NCBI RefSeq assembly: GCF_019056515.1
Contig: NZ_CP064874.1
Coordinates: 62,001 to 126,000, forward strand
Direction of reading: 5' to 3'
DNA from: Microbacterium paraoxydans
GTDB lineage: Bacteria; Actinomycetota; Actinomycetes; Actinomycetales; Microbacteriaceae
Length of the DNA stretch: 64,000 bases
Made by a program: the position numbers and the translations under genes. The notes beneath the pieces were generated by a model. It had not been told where the DNA came from. It ran no database searches and saw only the letters and a program-made list of their open reading frames with translations. This document shows positions 33,665-42,245 of this stretch, one piece after another. How positions within the stretch are numbered: position 1 is the stretch's first letter; every line of letters starts with the position of its first letter.

Positions 33665-35122
33665 GGCTCTTCGGACATTCGGTGGGGGTGAGGCTTGCCG
33701 GGTGGGGTTCGGCGGGTAGGGGTCGAGGTCCCCGAGGATCAGTAGCGCTAACTGTCTGATCTTCACGAGGACCTCGACGTGCTTCACCCTACTTCGGGGT
33801 GCGCTTCCGCGCGCTCTGCCGCTGATCCGTGTTCCCGCTGCGACGTTCTGCTGGGTCTTCCCGATGTCCATGTCGAGCGCGTCGACCGTCGCGACGGGCT
33901 GCTGGTGGTGACGGTCTCGACGCCAGCGGCGCCGACCGGCTGCCCCTCGTGTGGGGTCGTCGCGACCGGCCGCGGACGCCGTCGACGGGTGCTTCATGAT
34001 GTGCCCGCGACGACGCGGGTGCGGATCGTATGGCGGCAGCGGGTCTGGCGGTGCGACGAGGTGGGATGCGCGCGGCGGACGTTCGTGGAGCAGCTCCCGG
34101 GTCTGGTCGCCCGGCGCGGGTCGATCACCACGCGCGCCGTCGGCTGGGCGATCGGGCAGCTGCGCCGCGAGCACGCCACCGTGCACGGTATCGCCCGTCA
34201 GCTCGGCACGTCGTGGAAGACGGTGTGGCGCGCTGTCGAGCCTGAGTTGGAGCGGCTCGCGGCCGACGAGTCCCGATTCGAGAACGTCACCACGCTCGGT
34301 GTCGATGAGCACATCTGGCATCACGTCGACCCCCGCAAGCGCGGTCCGAAGGAGCTTACCGGGATGGTCGATCTGAGCCGCGACGCGGACGGGAAGACGC
34401 GGGCCAGGCTGCTCGACCTGGTGCCGGGCCGCTCCGGGAAGGCCTACGCGTCCTGGCTCGCCGAACGCGGCGAAGCGTTCCGGCAGAACGTGAAAGTCGC
34501 GGCTCTTGACCCGTTCGCCGGCTACAAGACCGCGATCGACGACCAGCTCGAAGACGCCACGGCCGTGCTGGACGCATTCCACGTCGTCAAGCTCGGCACC
34601 GCCGCCGTCGACGAGGTCCGCCGCCGCGTCCAGCAGGACACCCTCGGGCATCGCGGTCGGACCGGCGACCCGCTCTACGGGATCCAGACCATCCTCCGCG
34701 CCGGCGCCGAGAACCTCACCGAGAAGCAGCGGACCAGGCTCGCGGCAGCGATCGAGGCCGACCCCGCGCACGACGAGGTGTTCGTCGCATGGCAGTGCGC
34801 CCAGCAACTGCGTTCCGCCTACCACCAGAAGGACCTCGCCGAGGGCCGCCAGATCGCGGAGAAGGTCGTCGACACATTCCACACCTGCCCGATCCCCGAG
34901 ATCGCCCGCCTCGGCCGCACCCTCCGCCGCTGGCGAGCCGCGTTCCTGGCCTACTTCACGACCGGACGATCATCGAACGGCGGCACTGAGGCCGTGAACG
35001 GGATCATCGAGCTGCACCGCCGCCTCGCCCGCGGCTTCCGCAACCGCGACAACTACCGGCTCCGCATGCTCCTCGCCGCCGGCGGACTCACCCCATGACC
35101 CCCACCGAATGTCCGAAGAGCC
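33665..35122 (+). mobile_element. ISL3-family insertion sequence, copy A
   Basis: 1458 bp with terminal inverted repeats beginning GGCTCTTCGGACATTCGGTG and ending with its complement. One transposase gene. The flanking 8-mers do not match, which suggests rearrangement after insertion. Confidence 0.9.
33779..35098 (+). CDS. ISL3-family transposase (copy A)
   Basis: 439 residues from GTG 33779. An N-terminal zinc finger region (GCPSCGVVATGRGRR) is followed by a helix-turn-helix (IARQLGTSWKTVWRAV). Catalytic-core motifs are TTLGVDEHIWHH, VAALDPFAGYKTAI, VLDAFHVVKLG and GGTEAVNGII. The frame is intact and should be functional. Confidence 0.95.
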   Translation: MLHPTSGCASARSAADPCSRCDVLLGLPDVHVERVDRRDGLLVVTVSTPAAPTGCPSCGVVATGRGRRRRVLHDVPATTRVRIVWRQRVWRCDEVGCARRTFVEQLPGLVARRGSITTRAVGWAIGQLRREHATVHGIARQLGTSWKTVWRAVEPELERLAADESRFENVTTLGVDEHIWHHVDPRKRGPKELTGMVDLSRDADGKTRARLLDLVPGRSGKAYASWLAERGEAFRQNVKVAALDPFAGYKTAIDDQLEDATAVLDAFHVVKLGTAAVDEVRRRVQQDTLGHRGRTGDPLYGIQTILRAGAENLTEKQRTRLAAAIEADPAHDEVFVAWQCAQQLRSAYHQKDLAEGRQIAEKVVDTFHTCPIPEIARLGRTLRRWRAAFLAYFTTGRSSNGGTEAVNGIIELHRRLARGFRNRDNYRLRMLLAAGGLTP

Positions 35123-35221
35123 AGTTGCCGGCACCGGGGGAGAGGGGCCCAGCGCTAGGGCGTGTTGATCAAGAAGGTGCGGGGTGGCCAGCCGCCGCGA
35201 GTTGCGCGGGAGAATGGGCGT

Positions 35222-35551
35222 GTGAAGATCCAGGTGCTGCATATCGAGGATTGCCCGAATTGGCAGGAGGCGGGCGATCGAGTACGGCTGGTGCTCGACT
35301 CGATCGGACGGGGCGATGTTCCGGTGGAGTTCGTGTTGATCCGCACCGAGGCTGAGGCGGTGAGCTCTGGTTTCGCGGGCTCGCCCACGATTCTTCTGGA
35401 CGGTCAGGACTTGTTCCCGTCCCAGGGGAACACTGCCGACTTGGCGTGCAGGGTCTATCTGACCGAGCGCGGCTTTGCGGGTGCGCCGACGGTGGGACAG
35501 CTTGAGCGCACGCTGCAGGAGCGCGAAGCGCTCAGCGGAGATCGGTCTTGA
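35222..35551 (+). CDS. Thioredoxin-fold protein, passenger in the IS5 unit
   Basis: GTG 35222 begins VKIQVLHIEDCPNWQEAGDR, a first beta strand and single Cys-Pro typical of thioredoxin-like proteins linked with mercury and arsenic genes. SGFAGSPTILLDGQDLFP carries the cis-Pro loop. The usual CxxC has only its first Cys (CPNW). 109 residues. It lies inside the inverted repeats and converges on the transposase gene, with a 20-base overlap of the ends. Confidence 0.7.
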   Translation: MKIQVLHIEDCPNWQEAGDRVRLVLDSIGRGDVPVEFVLIRTEAEAVSSGFAGSPTILLDGQDLFPSQGNTADLACRVYLTERGFAGAPTVGQLERTLQEREALSGDRS

Positions 35552-36417
35552 TCCAGATCAGCGCCGCGGCGAGGCTGACGGCGGCTCGGTAGTTGAGGGC
35601 GAGTTTGTCCGAGCGCATCGCGATGCCGCGCCACTGCTTGAGACGGTTGAAGCAGCGTTCTACGACGTTGCGTCCCTTGTAGCGTTCCTTCTGCTTGTCG
35701 CCGAAAGCGATCGGCCGGCCCGGCTTCTTGCGGCGGTGCGCGATCTGGTCGTCCCGCTCGGGGATGGTCGCCGCGATCCTCCGGTCGCGGAGCCAGGCGC
35801 GGTTCGCCCTTGAGGGGTACCCCTTGTCGGCGAGCACCCGGTCGGGGCGGGTGCGGGGGCGGCCCTTCCCGTCGCGGGGAACGCGGATGTTCTCCAGCAC
35901 CGCGCTCATCATCGTGGTGTCGTTGATGTTCCCGGCGGTGATCATCATGCTCAGCGGCCGGCCGCGGCCGTCGCAGACCAGGTGCAGTTTGGTCGTCAGC
36001 CCGCCGCGGGAGCGTCCGATCCCGTGATCAGGCGGCTCGGACCACGGATTCTTGTGATTCGGCACAGCCCCCTGTGTCCCGGGCGAGGGTCGCGCCGTGC
36101 TGATGCACGCGCGCGATCGTGGAGTCGATCGAGACGACCCAGTCGATTTCCCCAGCGGCGTCGGCCTGCTTCTGCACCTCGGTGAGCAGCTTCTGCCAGG
36201 TGCCGTCCCCGGCCCACCGGTTGAACCGCTTGTAGATCGAGTTCCACTTCCCGAACCGTTCCGGAACGTCACGCCACGGCGCACCGGTCCGGTACTTCCA
36301 CGCCATCCCCTCGATAGCGAGCCGGTGATCCGTCCACGGCCGCGACCGACCGGTCACCGTCGGCATCAACGGCTCCATCACGGCCCACACCTCGTCAGAG
36401 ATCTCCTGTCGCGTCAC
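35532..36417 (-). CDS. IS5-family transposase, two frames joined by frameshift
   Basis: The first frame starts at 36417 (MTRQEISDEVWAVMEPLMPT) and contains the first Asp in VVSIDSTIARVHQH. It stops at 36028. The second frame continues with GIGRSRGGLTTKLHLVCDGR, the second Asp in DRVLADKGYPSR and Glu in VVERCFNRLKQWRG, ending at 35532. The G-rich run near 36065 is a plausible slip site for programmed frameshifting, common in this group. DDE chemistry is expected. Confidence 0.85.
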
Positions 36418-36465
36418 CGTTCAAGACTCACCCACCGAGGAGCGGAACCTCTTGATCAACACGCC

Positions 36466-36861
36466 CTAGGCGGAGGCCTTCGCCTTGGCTTTCTCGATCT
36501 GATAAACCCGCTGCTTGCTGATCCCGAGTACGCGGCCGACGTCGGGGGCGGAGTACTTCTCGTTCCTGAGCGCGGTTACCACGGCGCGGCGACGCTCCGC
36601 GGCGCGGGCCTGAGCCCGACGCGCCTCAGCTTCGTCCTTCTCCGCCTGTGCCCACTCGTCGAGCAGCTGCTTAGGGGCGCGCACGTCGACGGTGACGGCC
36701 ACCTCGGCGGGGTCGACGTTGAGCCACATCGCAGCGACACCCTGGGCCTCGCGATCTACCTCGTCGAGAGAGGCTGCCTGCCCTCCGGTGCCGAGTTCGG
36801 GGATCTCGAACACCCACCAACGGCCTTCGCGCTCGACGCTGACGGCGAATGTCTGTGTCAT
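36466..36861 (-). CDS. hicB: HicB-like antitoxin with helix-turn-helix
   Basis: ATG 36861 (MTQTFAVSVEREGRWWVFEIPE) gives 131 residues. The N-terminal part is the HicB RNase H-like fold, and the C-terminus has a DNA-binding element (SAPDVGRVLGISKQRVYQIEK). The stop TAG is made exactly at the IS5-unit boundary, so the native end may have been changed. It follows the toxin gene by 13 bases. Confidence 0.8.
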   Translation of the reverse strand: MTQTFAVSVEREGRWWVFEIPELGTGGQAASLDEVDREAQGVAAMWLNVDPAEVAVTVDVRAPKQLLDEWAQAEKDEAEARRAQARAAERRRAVVTALRNEKYSAPDVGRVLGISKQRVYQIEKAKAKASA

Positions 36862-36874
36862 CGCGTCCTCCCTC

Positions 36875-37084
36875 TCACTTCCAGGCCTGGGGGAGTGTCG
36901 CCCCGGCCCTCTCGATCTGTCGCAGCACGCCCGCTGAGACTTCCTTGTGCCCTGCCGGGATCGAGGCTTTCTGCGACTCGTCGGGCAGGCCCCATAGTTC
37001 GTGGCTACCCTGACCATCGCGCAGATAGACCCAGCCGATGCTCTTCAGGTGCTTCAGCACGTCTCGCGTTCGCTGTGCTTTCAT
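36875..37084 (-). CDS. hicA: HicA-like mRNA interferase toxin
   Basis: A 69-residue protein starting MKAQRTRDVLKHLKSIGWVY. The active histidine lies in GQGSHELWGLPD. HicA toxins have a dsRNA-binding fold and cut mRNA. The order hicA then hicB and the small gap match classical hicAB modules. The start overlaps the upstream SprT-like gene (ATGA). Confidence 0.85.
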   Translation of the reverse strand: MKAQRTRDVLKHLKSIGWVYLRDGQGSHELWGLPDESQKASIPAGHKEVSAGVLRQIERAGATLPQAWK

Positions 37085-37770
37085 GAGTCTAGTCTAGACC
37101 CCCCTTGCCCGCAAGTCAAGGGGGTCTTGCCTTTTTGGTATTGTTCTTCGGTTTCAAACTCGGTGCCACACAGGCCGCAAAGGATCGGGCCCGCGTCGAT
37201 CACGGCGTTGGATGCGCGGATCTTGCGGCTGCAGCTGCACACGGCCGTGCGGCCGTTGTTGCTCTTGGTCTTGCCCTCCGCGTCAGGCGATTCGCTTCGA
37301 CGGTAGGCGGTGATCGCCGCCGTGAGCTGCGCAACCTCGGCCGCGTACGTCTCGGCGGTTCCCGTGGGCACGGTGGTGACTGACCATCCGATGCGGGGAT
37401 CTTTCTCGAGCGTCAGACCGAAGCTCTCTGCGATGCTCCGAAAAGCTGCGTTGTGGTAGCGGCCCTGTCTGCTGGTGTCTTTGATTCCTCGCGTGTTCGC
37501 GGCGCCGTGGGCGGCTTCGTGCAGAAGTGTGCCGAGCACGTCCACGCCGCCGCGTGAGAGTCCTTCACCGCCGATGAACAACTCGTGCACCACCTCGTCA
37601 CCACGCACCCACCGATCGGGGGCGAAGTGGCCGAGATTCACGCCCTTGACCGTGCGACCGGACGCGAGGGTAACGACGACCTCCGGCACGTCGCTGTGGC
37701 GCTGCTGAATCGCGGCCCAGGTGCGTTCGATCGCTGCGACCAGGGGAGCGGAGGTGCCCTCGCCCATCAC
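37081..37770 (-). CDS. SprT-like zinc metalloprotease family protein
   Basis: 229 residues, starting at 37770 or ATG 37767. TLLHEAAHGAANTRGIKDTS (about residue 80) carries the HExxH zinc motif, with YHNAAFRSIAESFGL downstream. A C-terminal zinc ribbon follows (CSCSRK and CGLCGTEF). SprT-like proteins act in repair of DNA-protein links; many mobile elements carry them. It is coupled to hicA by a four-base overlap. Confidence 0.75.
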   Translation of the reverse strand: MMGEGTSAPLVAAIERTWAAIQQRHSDVPEVVVTLASGRTVKGVNLGHFAPDRWVRGDEVVHELFIGGEGLSRGGVDVLGTLLHEAAHGAANTRGIKDTSRQGRYHNAAFRSIAESFGLTLEKDPRIGWSVTTVPTGTAETYAAEVAQLTAAITAYRRSESPDAEGKTKSNNGRTAVCSCSRKIRASNAVIDAGPILCGLCGTEFETEEQYQKGKTPLTCGQGGSRLDS

Positions 37771-37857
37771 ACGGCCTCCGAGACCGGCGGAGAGTCAATA
37801 TTGAGGGTTGCGCTATTCGCAAGCACGCGTCGATCCGCTCATGCCTTTGAGCGACAG

Positions 37858-38859
37858 CTAGCTGTATGAGGCCATGACGTTGCTGACTCGCGTCGGTGTC
37901 GCAGAGGCGGGCGGTTGCCCGTCGTGAGCGCCGTGGGGACGGTGATAGTTGTAGTGCCGGTTCCACACTTCGAGCGCGGCAGCGCGTTCGGCTTCTGAGC
38001 GCCAGATGCGCGCGTAAAGAAACTCTTCGGCGAGGATCCGGTTGTAGCGCTCGACTTTGCCGTTGTGTCGAGGCGTGTATGGCGTGATGCGCTGGTGTCG
38101 ACTGTTCCCGACTGCGTCGTGGAAAGCTGCGGATCGGTAGCAGGAACCGTTGTCGGTCACGACCCGCTCGATCCCGGCGATGCCGTGCTTGGCGAACCAA
38201 GCTCTTGCACGTCCGAGGAACGCGACGGCAGTGGCGGCTTTCTCGTCCGGCAACGCTTCGGTGTACGCGAGTCGGGTGTGCCCGTCGATGGCCGAATGCA
38301 GGTAGACGTACCCAGTCTTCGTACCCCGGGTCTTCTGACGTGCGACAGCTTTGGCTTTCTCGCTGCCTTTGCCGTGCACACGCCACCCGCCGCCATCAGG
38401 GATACGACCGACCTTCTTCACGTCCAGGTGCACCATGTGGCCGGGACGTTTGGTGGTGATGCGTTGCGGTTCCCGATTCAACTCGCCGTTGGGGTCAATA
38501 TACTTGCGCTGGTTCAGGCCCAGCTGCGCGAGGAGCCGGGTGATGGTGCGACGACTGACCGGTGTTCCTGCTTGCTCGAGCTCGAATGCGATACGGGACG
38601 CTGGCCATTTCTGTTCTCGTCGCATTGACTCGATCTGCTCCACGAGGCGGCCAGGCGTTGCAGATGGTTGACGGATCGGCGACGACGAGCGGTCCTGTAG
38701 ACCGAGCTTCCCGAATCGTTTGTATCTGTTGACCCATTTCGAGGCGGTCGCGCGGGAGATCCCCATCTCTGCGGCAACATGAGAAATAGGTCGAGTCCGA
38801 CAGCGCGCGACGAGTCGACGACGACCTTCGACCGTCAGTGGCGAATTTGCGTGCGTCAC
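37858..38859 (-). CDS. IS481-family transposase
   Basis: From GTG 38859, 333 residues: MTHANSPLTVEGRRRLVARC, a helix-turn-helix (AAEMGISRATASKWVNRYKR), then Asp in GHMVHLDVKKVG, Asp in RVVTDNGSCYRS and Glu in HNGKVERYNRIL. The frame is intact, but the start overlaps the stop of the cmx-like gene, so the element's right end is missing and no inverted repeat is visible there. It may not be mobile. Confidence 0.9.
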   Translation of the reverse strand: MTHANSPLTVEGRRRLVARCRTRPISHVAAEMGISRATASKWVNRYKRFGKLGLQDRSSSPIRQPSATPGRLVEQIESMRREQKWPASRIAFELEQAGTPVSRRTITRLLAQLGLNQRKYIDPNGELNREPQRITTKRPGHMVHLDVKKVGRIPDGGGWRVHGKGSEKAKAVARQKTRGTKTGYVYLHSAIDGHTRLAYTEALPDEKAATAVAFLGRARAWFAKHGIAGIERVVTDNGSCYRSAAFHDAVGNSRHQRITPYTPRHNGKVERYNRILAEEFLYARIWRSEAERAAALEVWNRHYNYHRPHGAHDGQPPASATPTRVSNVMASYS

Positions 38860-40037
38860 TTGACCACCTCGCTCTCGACGGGTGCAATCAGCCGAATAAG
38901 CGGAACTGCGAGCAGCAGTGCCGTGGTGGTCGCGAGCGCGGCTACCCAAACGGGTCCGAGCGCGCCCGGCATGACGCTGAGTGCGGCGGAGGCGAGCACG
39001 GGACCGGCGGCCGCGCCAACGTTGAGTGCCGCTGTCGCGTATGACCCTGCCATGGTGGGTGCACTCGCCGCGGCATAGAGCACTCGTGTGATCAGCGTGC
39101 TCCCGACGGCGAACCCCACCACACCCTGAGTGAATACGAGCCCGAGCAGGGCAACGGGGTTCGTTGCAAAGAGGGCCAGCGCGACCCACCCGAGCACCAG
39201 AACGCTGCCACCACCGACGATGACGATCCTGGGTCGGGCATCCGAGAGTCGTCCCGCAACGGTGACGCCGATGAAGGAGCCGACGCCGAAGAGCACAAGG
39301 GCCAGCGGTACCCACCACTGGCTCAGGCCGGCGGTGTCCGTAACGATCGGCGCGAGATAGGTGAGCGTGGCGAAGGTGCCGGCATTCACCAGGGCAGCGA
39401 GCAGCATCGTTAGAACGAGGCGCGGCGAGGACAGCTGCGCCAGTTCCACACGCAGCGAGGTCGAGGACGACTCCTCCCTTGACGAGTCGTGAACTTGAGT
39501 GTTGAAGCCCGCGGCAATGCCGATCGCAGCGGGGACGCAGAGAAGAGCGATCGCCCAGAACGTCGACTGCCAGCCGAGTGCCGTTCCAAGCAGTGCACCG
39601 GCGGGGACGCCGGCGACGGTGGCGACGGTGGTACCCGCCAGCAGAACCGCCACGGCCCGCCCTTTGGCATCGGGTGCTACGAGTCTCGTCGCCGCACCCA
39701 AAGCGACCGCCAGGAAGCCTGCATTCACGATCGCCGCGATCACGCGCGTGATGAACAGAACCGTGAAATCCGGCGTAAGTGCCCCGACGACGTGGGATAG
39801 CGCGAATACGATCGCGCAACCCAGGAGTGTCGCCTTCACGGGGAGGTGACGAGTGAGCGCGGCCATCGCCGGTGCACCGATCACCATCCCTGCGGCGAAC
39901 GCCGATGTCAGGAGACCAGCGGTCCCCACGGAAACGCTGAAGTATGTGGAGATGTCGGGCACGAGGCCGGCGAGCATGAATTCGGAAGTACCCATGGCGA
40001 AGACCACCAGGGCAAGAAGATAGAGAGCGAAAGGCAT
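38856..40037 (-). CDS. cmx: Cmx-like chloramphenicol exporter (MFS, DHA1)
   Basis: From ATG 40037 the protein has 393 residues and 12 predicted membrane segments. MPFALYLLALVVFAMGTSEF, then GLVPDIS, RLVAPDAKGRAVAVLLAGTT and STLITRVLYAAASAPTMAGS closely match corynebacterial and streptomycete Cmx/CmlR exporters, which pump chloramphenicol out using the proton gradient. The length agrees with the family. The last codons overlap the IS481 transposase start. The leader at 40155-40220 and the stems before the start suggest attenuation. The exact substrate should be regarded as predicted. Confidence 0.8.
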   Translation of the reverse strand: MPFALYLLALVVFAMGTSEFMLAGLVPDISTYFSVSVGTAGLLTSAFAAGMVIGAPAMAALTRHLPVKATLLGCAIVFALSHVVGALTPDFTVLFITRVIAAIVNAGFLAVALGAATRLVAPDAKGRAVAVLLAGTTVATVAGVPAGALLGTALGWQSTFWAIALLCVPAAIGIAAGFNTQVHDSSREESSSTSLRVELAQLSSPRLVLTMLLAALVNAGTFATLTYLAPIVTDTAGLSQWWVPLALVLFGVGSFIGVTVAGRLSDARPRIVIVGGGSVLVLGWVALALFATNPVALLGLVFTQGVVGFAVGSTLITRVLYAAASAPTMAGSYATAALNVGAAAGPVLASAALSVMPGALGPVWVAALATTTALLLAVPLIRLIAPVESEVVK

Positions 40038-40094
40038 CGAGATAGCTCCGAAGCGAGAGTACGAACAAGAGAACGTCTCGTCACCACGGTCAGC

Positions 40095-40137
40095 GCCCAG
40101 AGGGCACCCGGATGCCGTGCTGCGCGCAGCACTGGGC
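40095..40137 (-). promoter_or_regulatory. Stem-loop in the cmx leader
   Basis: A perfect 16-bp palindrome, GTGCTGCGCGCAGCAC (40117-40132), lies within a wider pair GCCCAG / CTGGGC (40095-40100 and 40132-40137). It is 60 bases before the cmx start and just after the candidate leader ORF, as in translation attenuation systems. Confidence 0.5.
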
Positions 40138-40154
40138 AACAGAGAGCTAAGGGC

Positions 40155-40220
40155 TCAGCGGAGGTGAGGGGCTGACGGCGTGACCGAAAGCCCCTGAGTG
40201 TCCGATTCAGGGCTCGACAT
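40155..40220 (-). CDS. Candidate leader peptide upstream of cmx
   Basis: A 21-codon ORF starts at ATG 40220 with AAGGTGAG before it; it opens MSSPESDTQGLSV and stops at 40155. Chloramphenicol-inducible genes often have such leaders, where a stalled ribosome frees the downstream start. The evidence is position and ribosome site only. Confidence 0.4.
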   Translation of the reverse strand: MSSPESDTQGLSVTPSAPHLR

Positions 40221-40407
40221 ACCGCTCACCTTACCTGGCTGCGCCGCCAGCCCCAAGAAGTGTCAACAACCTCCTGGCCAGCAACAGCTAGCAGATCGTC
40301 GTCCGCCGAGTGTGGTGGGCTTGTACCTCTCCTCTGTTGCGGAGATCTCCGGGCAGGCGCGTCCCGCTGACGAGAGCCACAAACTCCAGGCGGAGTCTCT
40401 TCGGTGG

Positions 40408-40435
40408 TTGCTCTGATCACGTCGTTCGATACACT
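40408..40435 (+). promoter_or_regulatory. Candidate promoter for the ABC-F / MFS operon
   Basis: TTGCTC (40408-40413), a 16-base spacer and TACACT (40430-40435). The predicted start is about 40440-40442, which coincides with a short ORF, so the transcript may be leaderless at its 5' end. Confidence 0.5.
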
Positions 40436-40439
40436 CGGA

Positions 40440-40469
40440 ATGTGCATTTGTACTTCCTGTGACGGCTGA
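40440..40469 (+). CDS. Candidate leader peptide MCICTSCDG
   Basis: ATG 40440 begins a nine-codon ORF, MCICTSCDG, four bases after the -10 box, so it would be read from a leaderless or nearly leaderless transcript. It lies 135 bases upstream of the ABC-F gene. Short Cys-rich or otherwise stalling peptides precede many ribosome-protection genes. Confidence 0.4.
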   Translation: MCICTSCDG

Positions 40470-40604
40470 GTAAGGCCTACCGCGCTCGTTGAGTCATCCG
40501 AGCCTGCGGCGGCCGCTCGTTCTCGACCCTGCACGGGTCGCCGTCACCTTGCGCACCCTCGCACGCTTCATAGCCGTGCGGTGCGTCGTTTCCGAAGGAT
40601 ACGA

Positions 40605-42245
40605 ATGCTCTCCCTCAACACCCCTCTACCAGCGCGCCATCGCGCGCAGCTCATCGCCTCCGACGTCTCCGTAACGCGCGGAGCCACCCCCGTCCTCAGC
40701 CACGTCGACCTCACGGTCACGGCCACCTCGCGAGTAGCGATCGTGGGCGAGAACGGCCGGGGGAAGTCGACGCTCCTGCACGTCCTCAGCGGCGCTCTCA
40801 CCCCGGACAGCGGAGTAGTGCAGCGACTCGGGACGGTCGGCATAGCCGAACAAGAGATGCCGACCGGCGGCAACCGCACAGTGGGCCAGGCGGTCGCGGA
40901 AGCGATCGCGCAGCCGCTCGCCGCCGTTGCGGCCCTCGATTCGGCCGCGGTGTCACTCGCCGCAGGCGTCCCCGGCGCCGAAGAACGATACGCCGCCGCA
41001 TTGGAACACGCCGAAGTCCTCGATGCGTGGGATGCCGAACGGCGGGTGCAGATCGCGTTGGAAGCACTCGACGCCGAAACGGAGCCATCCCGGCGCCTGG
41101 ACGACCTCTCCGTCGGGCAGCGCTATCGAGTCCGTCTGGCGTGCCTGCTCGGCGCCGACGACGATTTCCTGCTCCTCGACGAACCCACAAATCACCTCGA
41201 TCGAAGCGGCCTCGAGTTTCTGACCACGCAACTGCGGTCGCGAAACGGCGGCGTGGTCGTCGTCACCCATGATCGCGCGCTGCTCTCCGACGTCGCGGAG
41301 ACGATCGTGGACCTCGACCCGACCCCGGATGACCGGGTGCGCGTGTACGGCAACGGTTATGCCGGCTACCGCGAGGGCCGGCGCGCCGAGCGCGAACGGT
41401 GGGAGCACGAATTCGAGCGACAGCAGACCGAGCTCGCGCGGCTGCAGGACAGTCTCAGCTCGGCGCAGAACCGACTCGTCTCGGGGTGGCGACCAGAGAA
41501 GGGAACCAACAAGCACGGACGGGCCACGCGCGCGGGCGGGCTCGTGCAGAGCGTGCATCGCCGGCAGGAGCAACTCGAAGCGCACGCGGTGACTGTTCCC
41601 GAGCCGCCGCAAGTGTTTCGCTTCCCGGAGCTTGCGACCCGAACCGGAGCGGTGCTGTTGAGCGTGGAGGACGTGACCGTGACCGGCAGGCTTACGCGCC
41701 CGGCGGCGTTCTCTCTGTCACACCGCGGGCGTCTCGTAGTGACCGGACCCAACGGGGCCGGCAAGTCCACACTGCTGAGCGTCGCAGCGGGAGACCTCCG
41801 CCCGGACACCGGCACCGTTCGTCGCCCGCAGAACGTGCGGCTCGCTTTTCTGCGCCAAGAGTCGGAGCTGCCGCTGGATCGTCGCGCGAGCGAGTTCTAC
41901 GCAGCCCACGTCGACGCGCTCGTTCCATCGCGTGAGGCAGTCGGTCTCTCGCAGCTCGGGCTCCTGCGCGCCCGCGAATCGAGCAAGCGGATAGGTGAGC
42001 TGTCGATGGGCCAGCAACGGCGCCTCGAGCTGGCCCTGGTGCTCGCCACCAAGCCGCACGTGCTCTTGCTCGACGAACCGACCAACCACCTATCGATCGC
42101 GCTCGTCGACGAACTGACCGACGCGCTCAACGCCACCCAAGCGGCTGTTGTCGTATCCACCCACGACCGGCAGCTTCTCCGCGACGTCGAAGGCTGGCCG
42201 GCACTGCAACTGGAAGCTACGACCGAAAGCGAGGCGCTCGTATGA
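40605..42245 (+). CDS. ABC-F family ribosomal protection protein
   Basis: Start ATG 40605 has GAAGGA upstream; 546 residues. There are two ABC domains and no membrane segments: Walker [10 protein letters not shown] and GPNGAGKST, signatures LSVGQ and LSMGQ, Walker [12 protein letters not shown] and [11 protein letters not shown]. The linker between ([20 protein letters not shown]) is a charged coiled region, as in antibiotic-resistance ABC-F proteins that eject macrolides, lincosamides or related drugs from ribosomes. It is coupled to an MFS exporter gene by ATGA. The drug class cannot be told from sequence. Confidence 0.85.
   Translation: MLSLNTPLPARHRAQLIASDVSVTRGATPVLSHVDLTVTATSRVAIVGENGRGKSTLLHVLSGALTPDSGVVQRLGTVGIAEQEMPTGGNRTVGQAVAEAIAQPLAAVAALDSAAVSLAAGVPGAEERYAAALEHAEVLDAWDAERRVQIALEALDAETEPSRRLDDLSVGQRYRVRLACLLGADDDFLLLDEPTNHLDRSGLEFLTTQLRSRNGGVVVVTHDRALLSDVAETIVDLDPTPDDRVRVYGNGYAGYREGRRAERERWEHEFERQQTELARLQDSLSSAQNRLVSGWRPEKGTNKHGRATRAGGLVQSVHRRQEQLEAHAVTVPEPPQVFRFPELATRTGAVLLSVEDVTVTGRLTRPAAFSLSHRGRLVVTGPNGAGKSTLLSVAAGDLRPDTGTVRRPQNVRLAFLRQESELPLDRRASEFYAAHVDALVPSREAVGLSQLGLLRARESSKRIGELSMGQQRRLELALVLATKPHVLLLDEPTNHLSIALVDELTDALNATQAAVVVSTHDRQLLRDVEGWPALQLEATTESEALV

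Larger units (their letters stand above)
35158..36466 (-). mobile_element. IS5-family (IS427-like) unit with a passenger gene
   Basis: The ends share a 17-bp inverted repeat, GGGCGTGTTGATCAAGA, flanked by TA on both sides (35156-35157 and 36467-36468). The unit is 1309 bp, larger than ordinary IS427-group elements of about 0.85-0.95 kb; the extra DNA holds a thioredoxin-fold gene. Confidence 0.7.
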
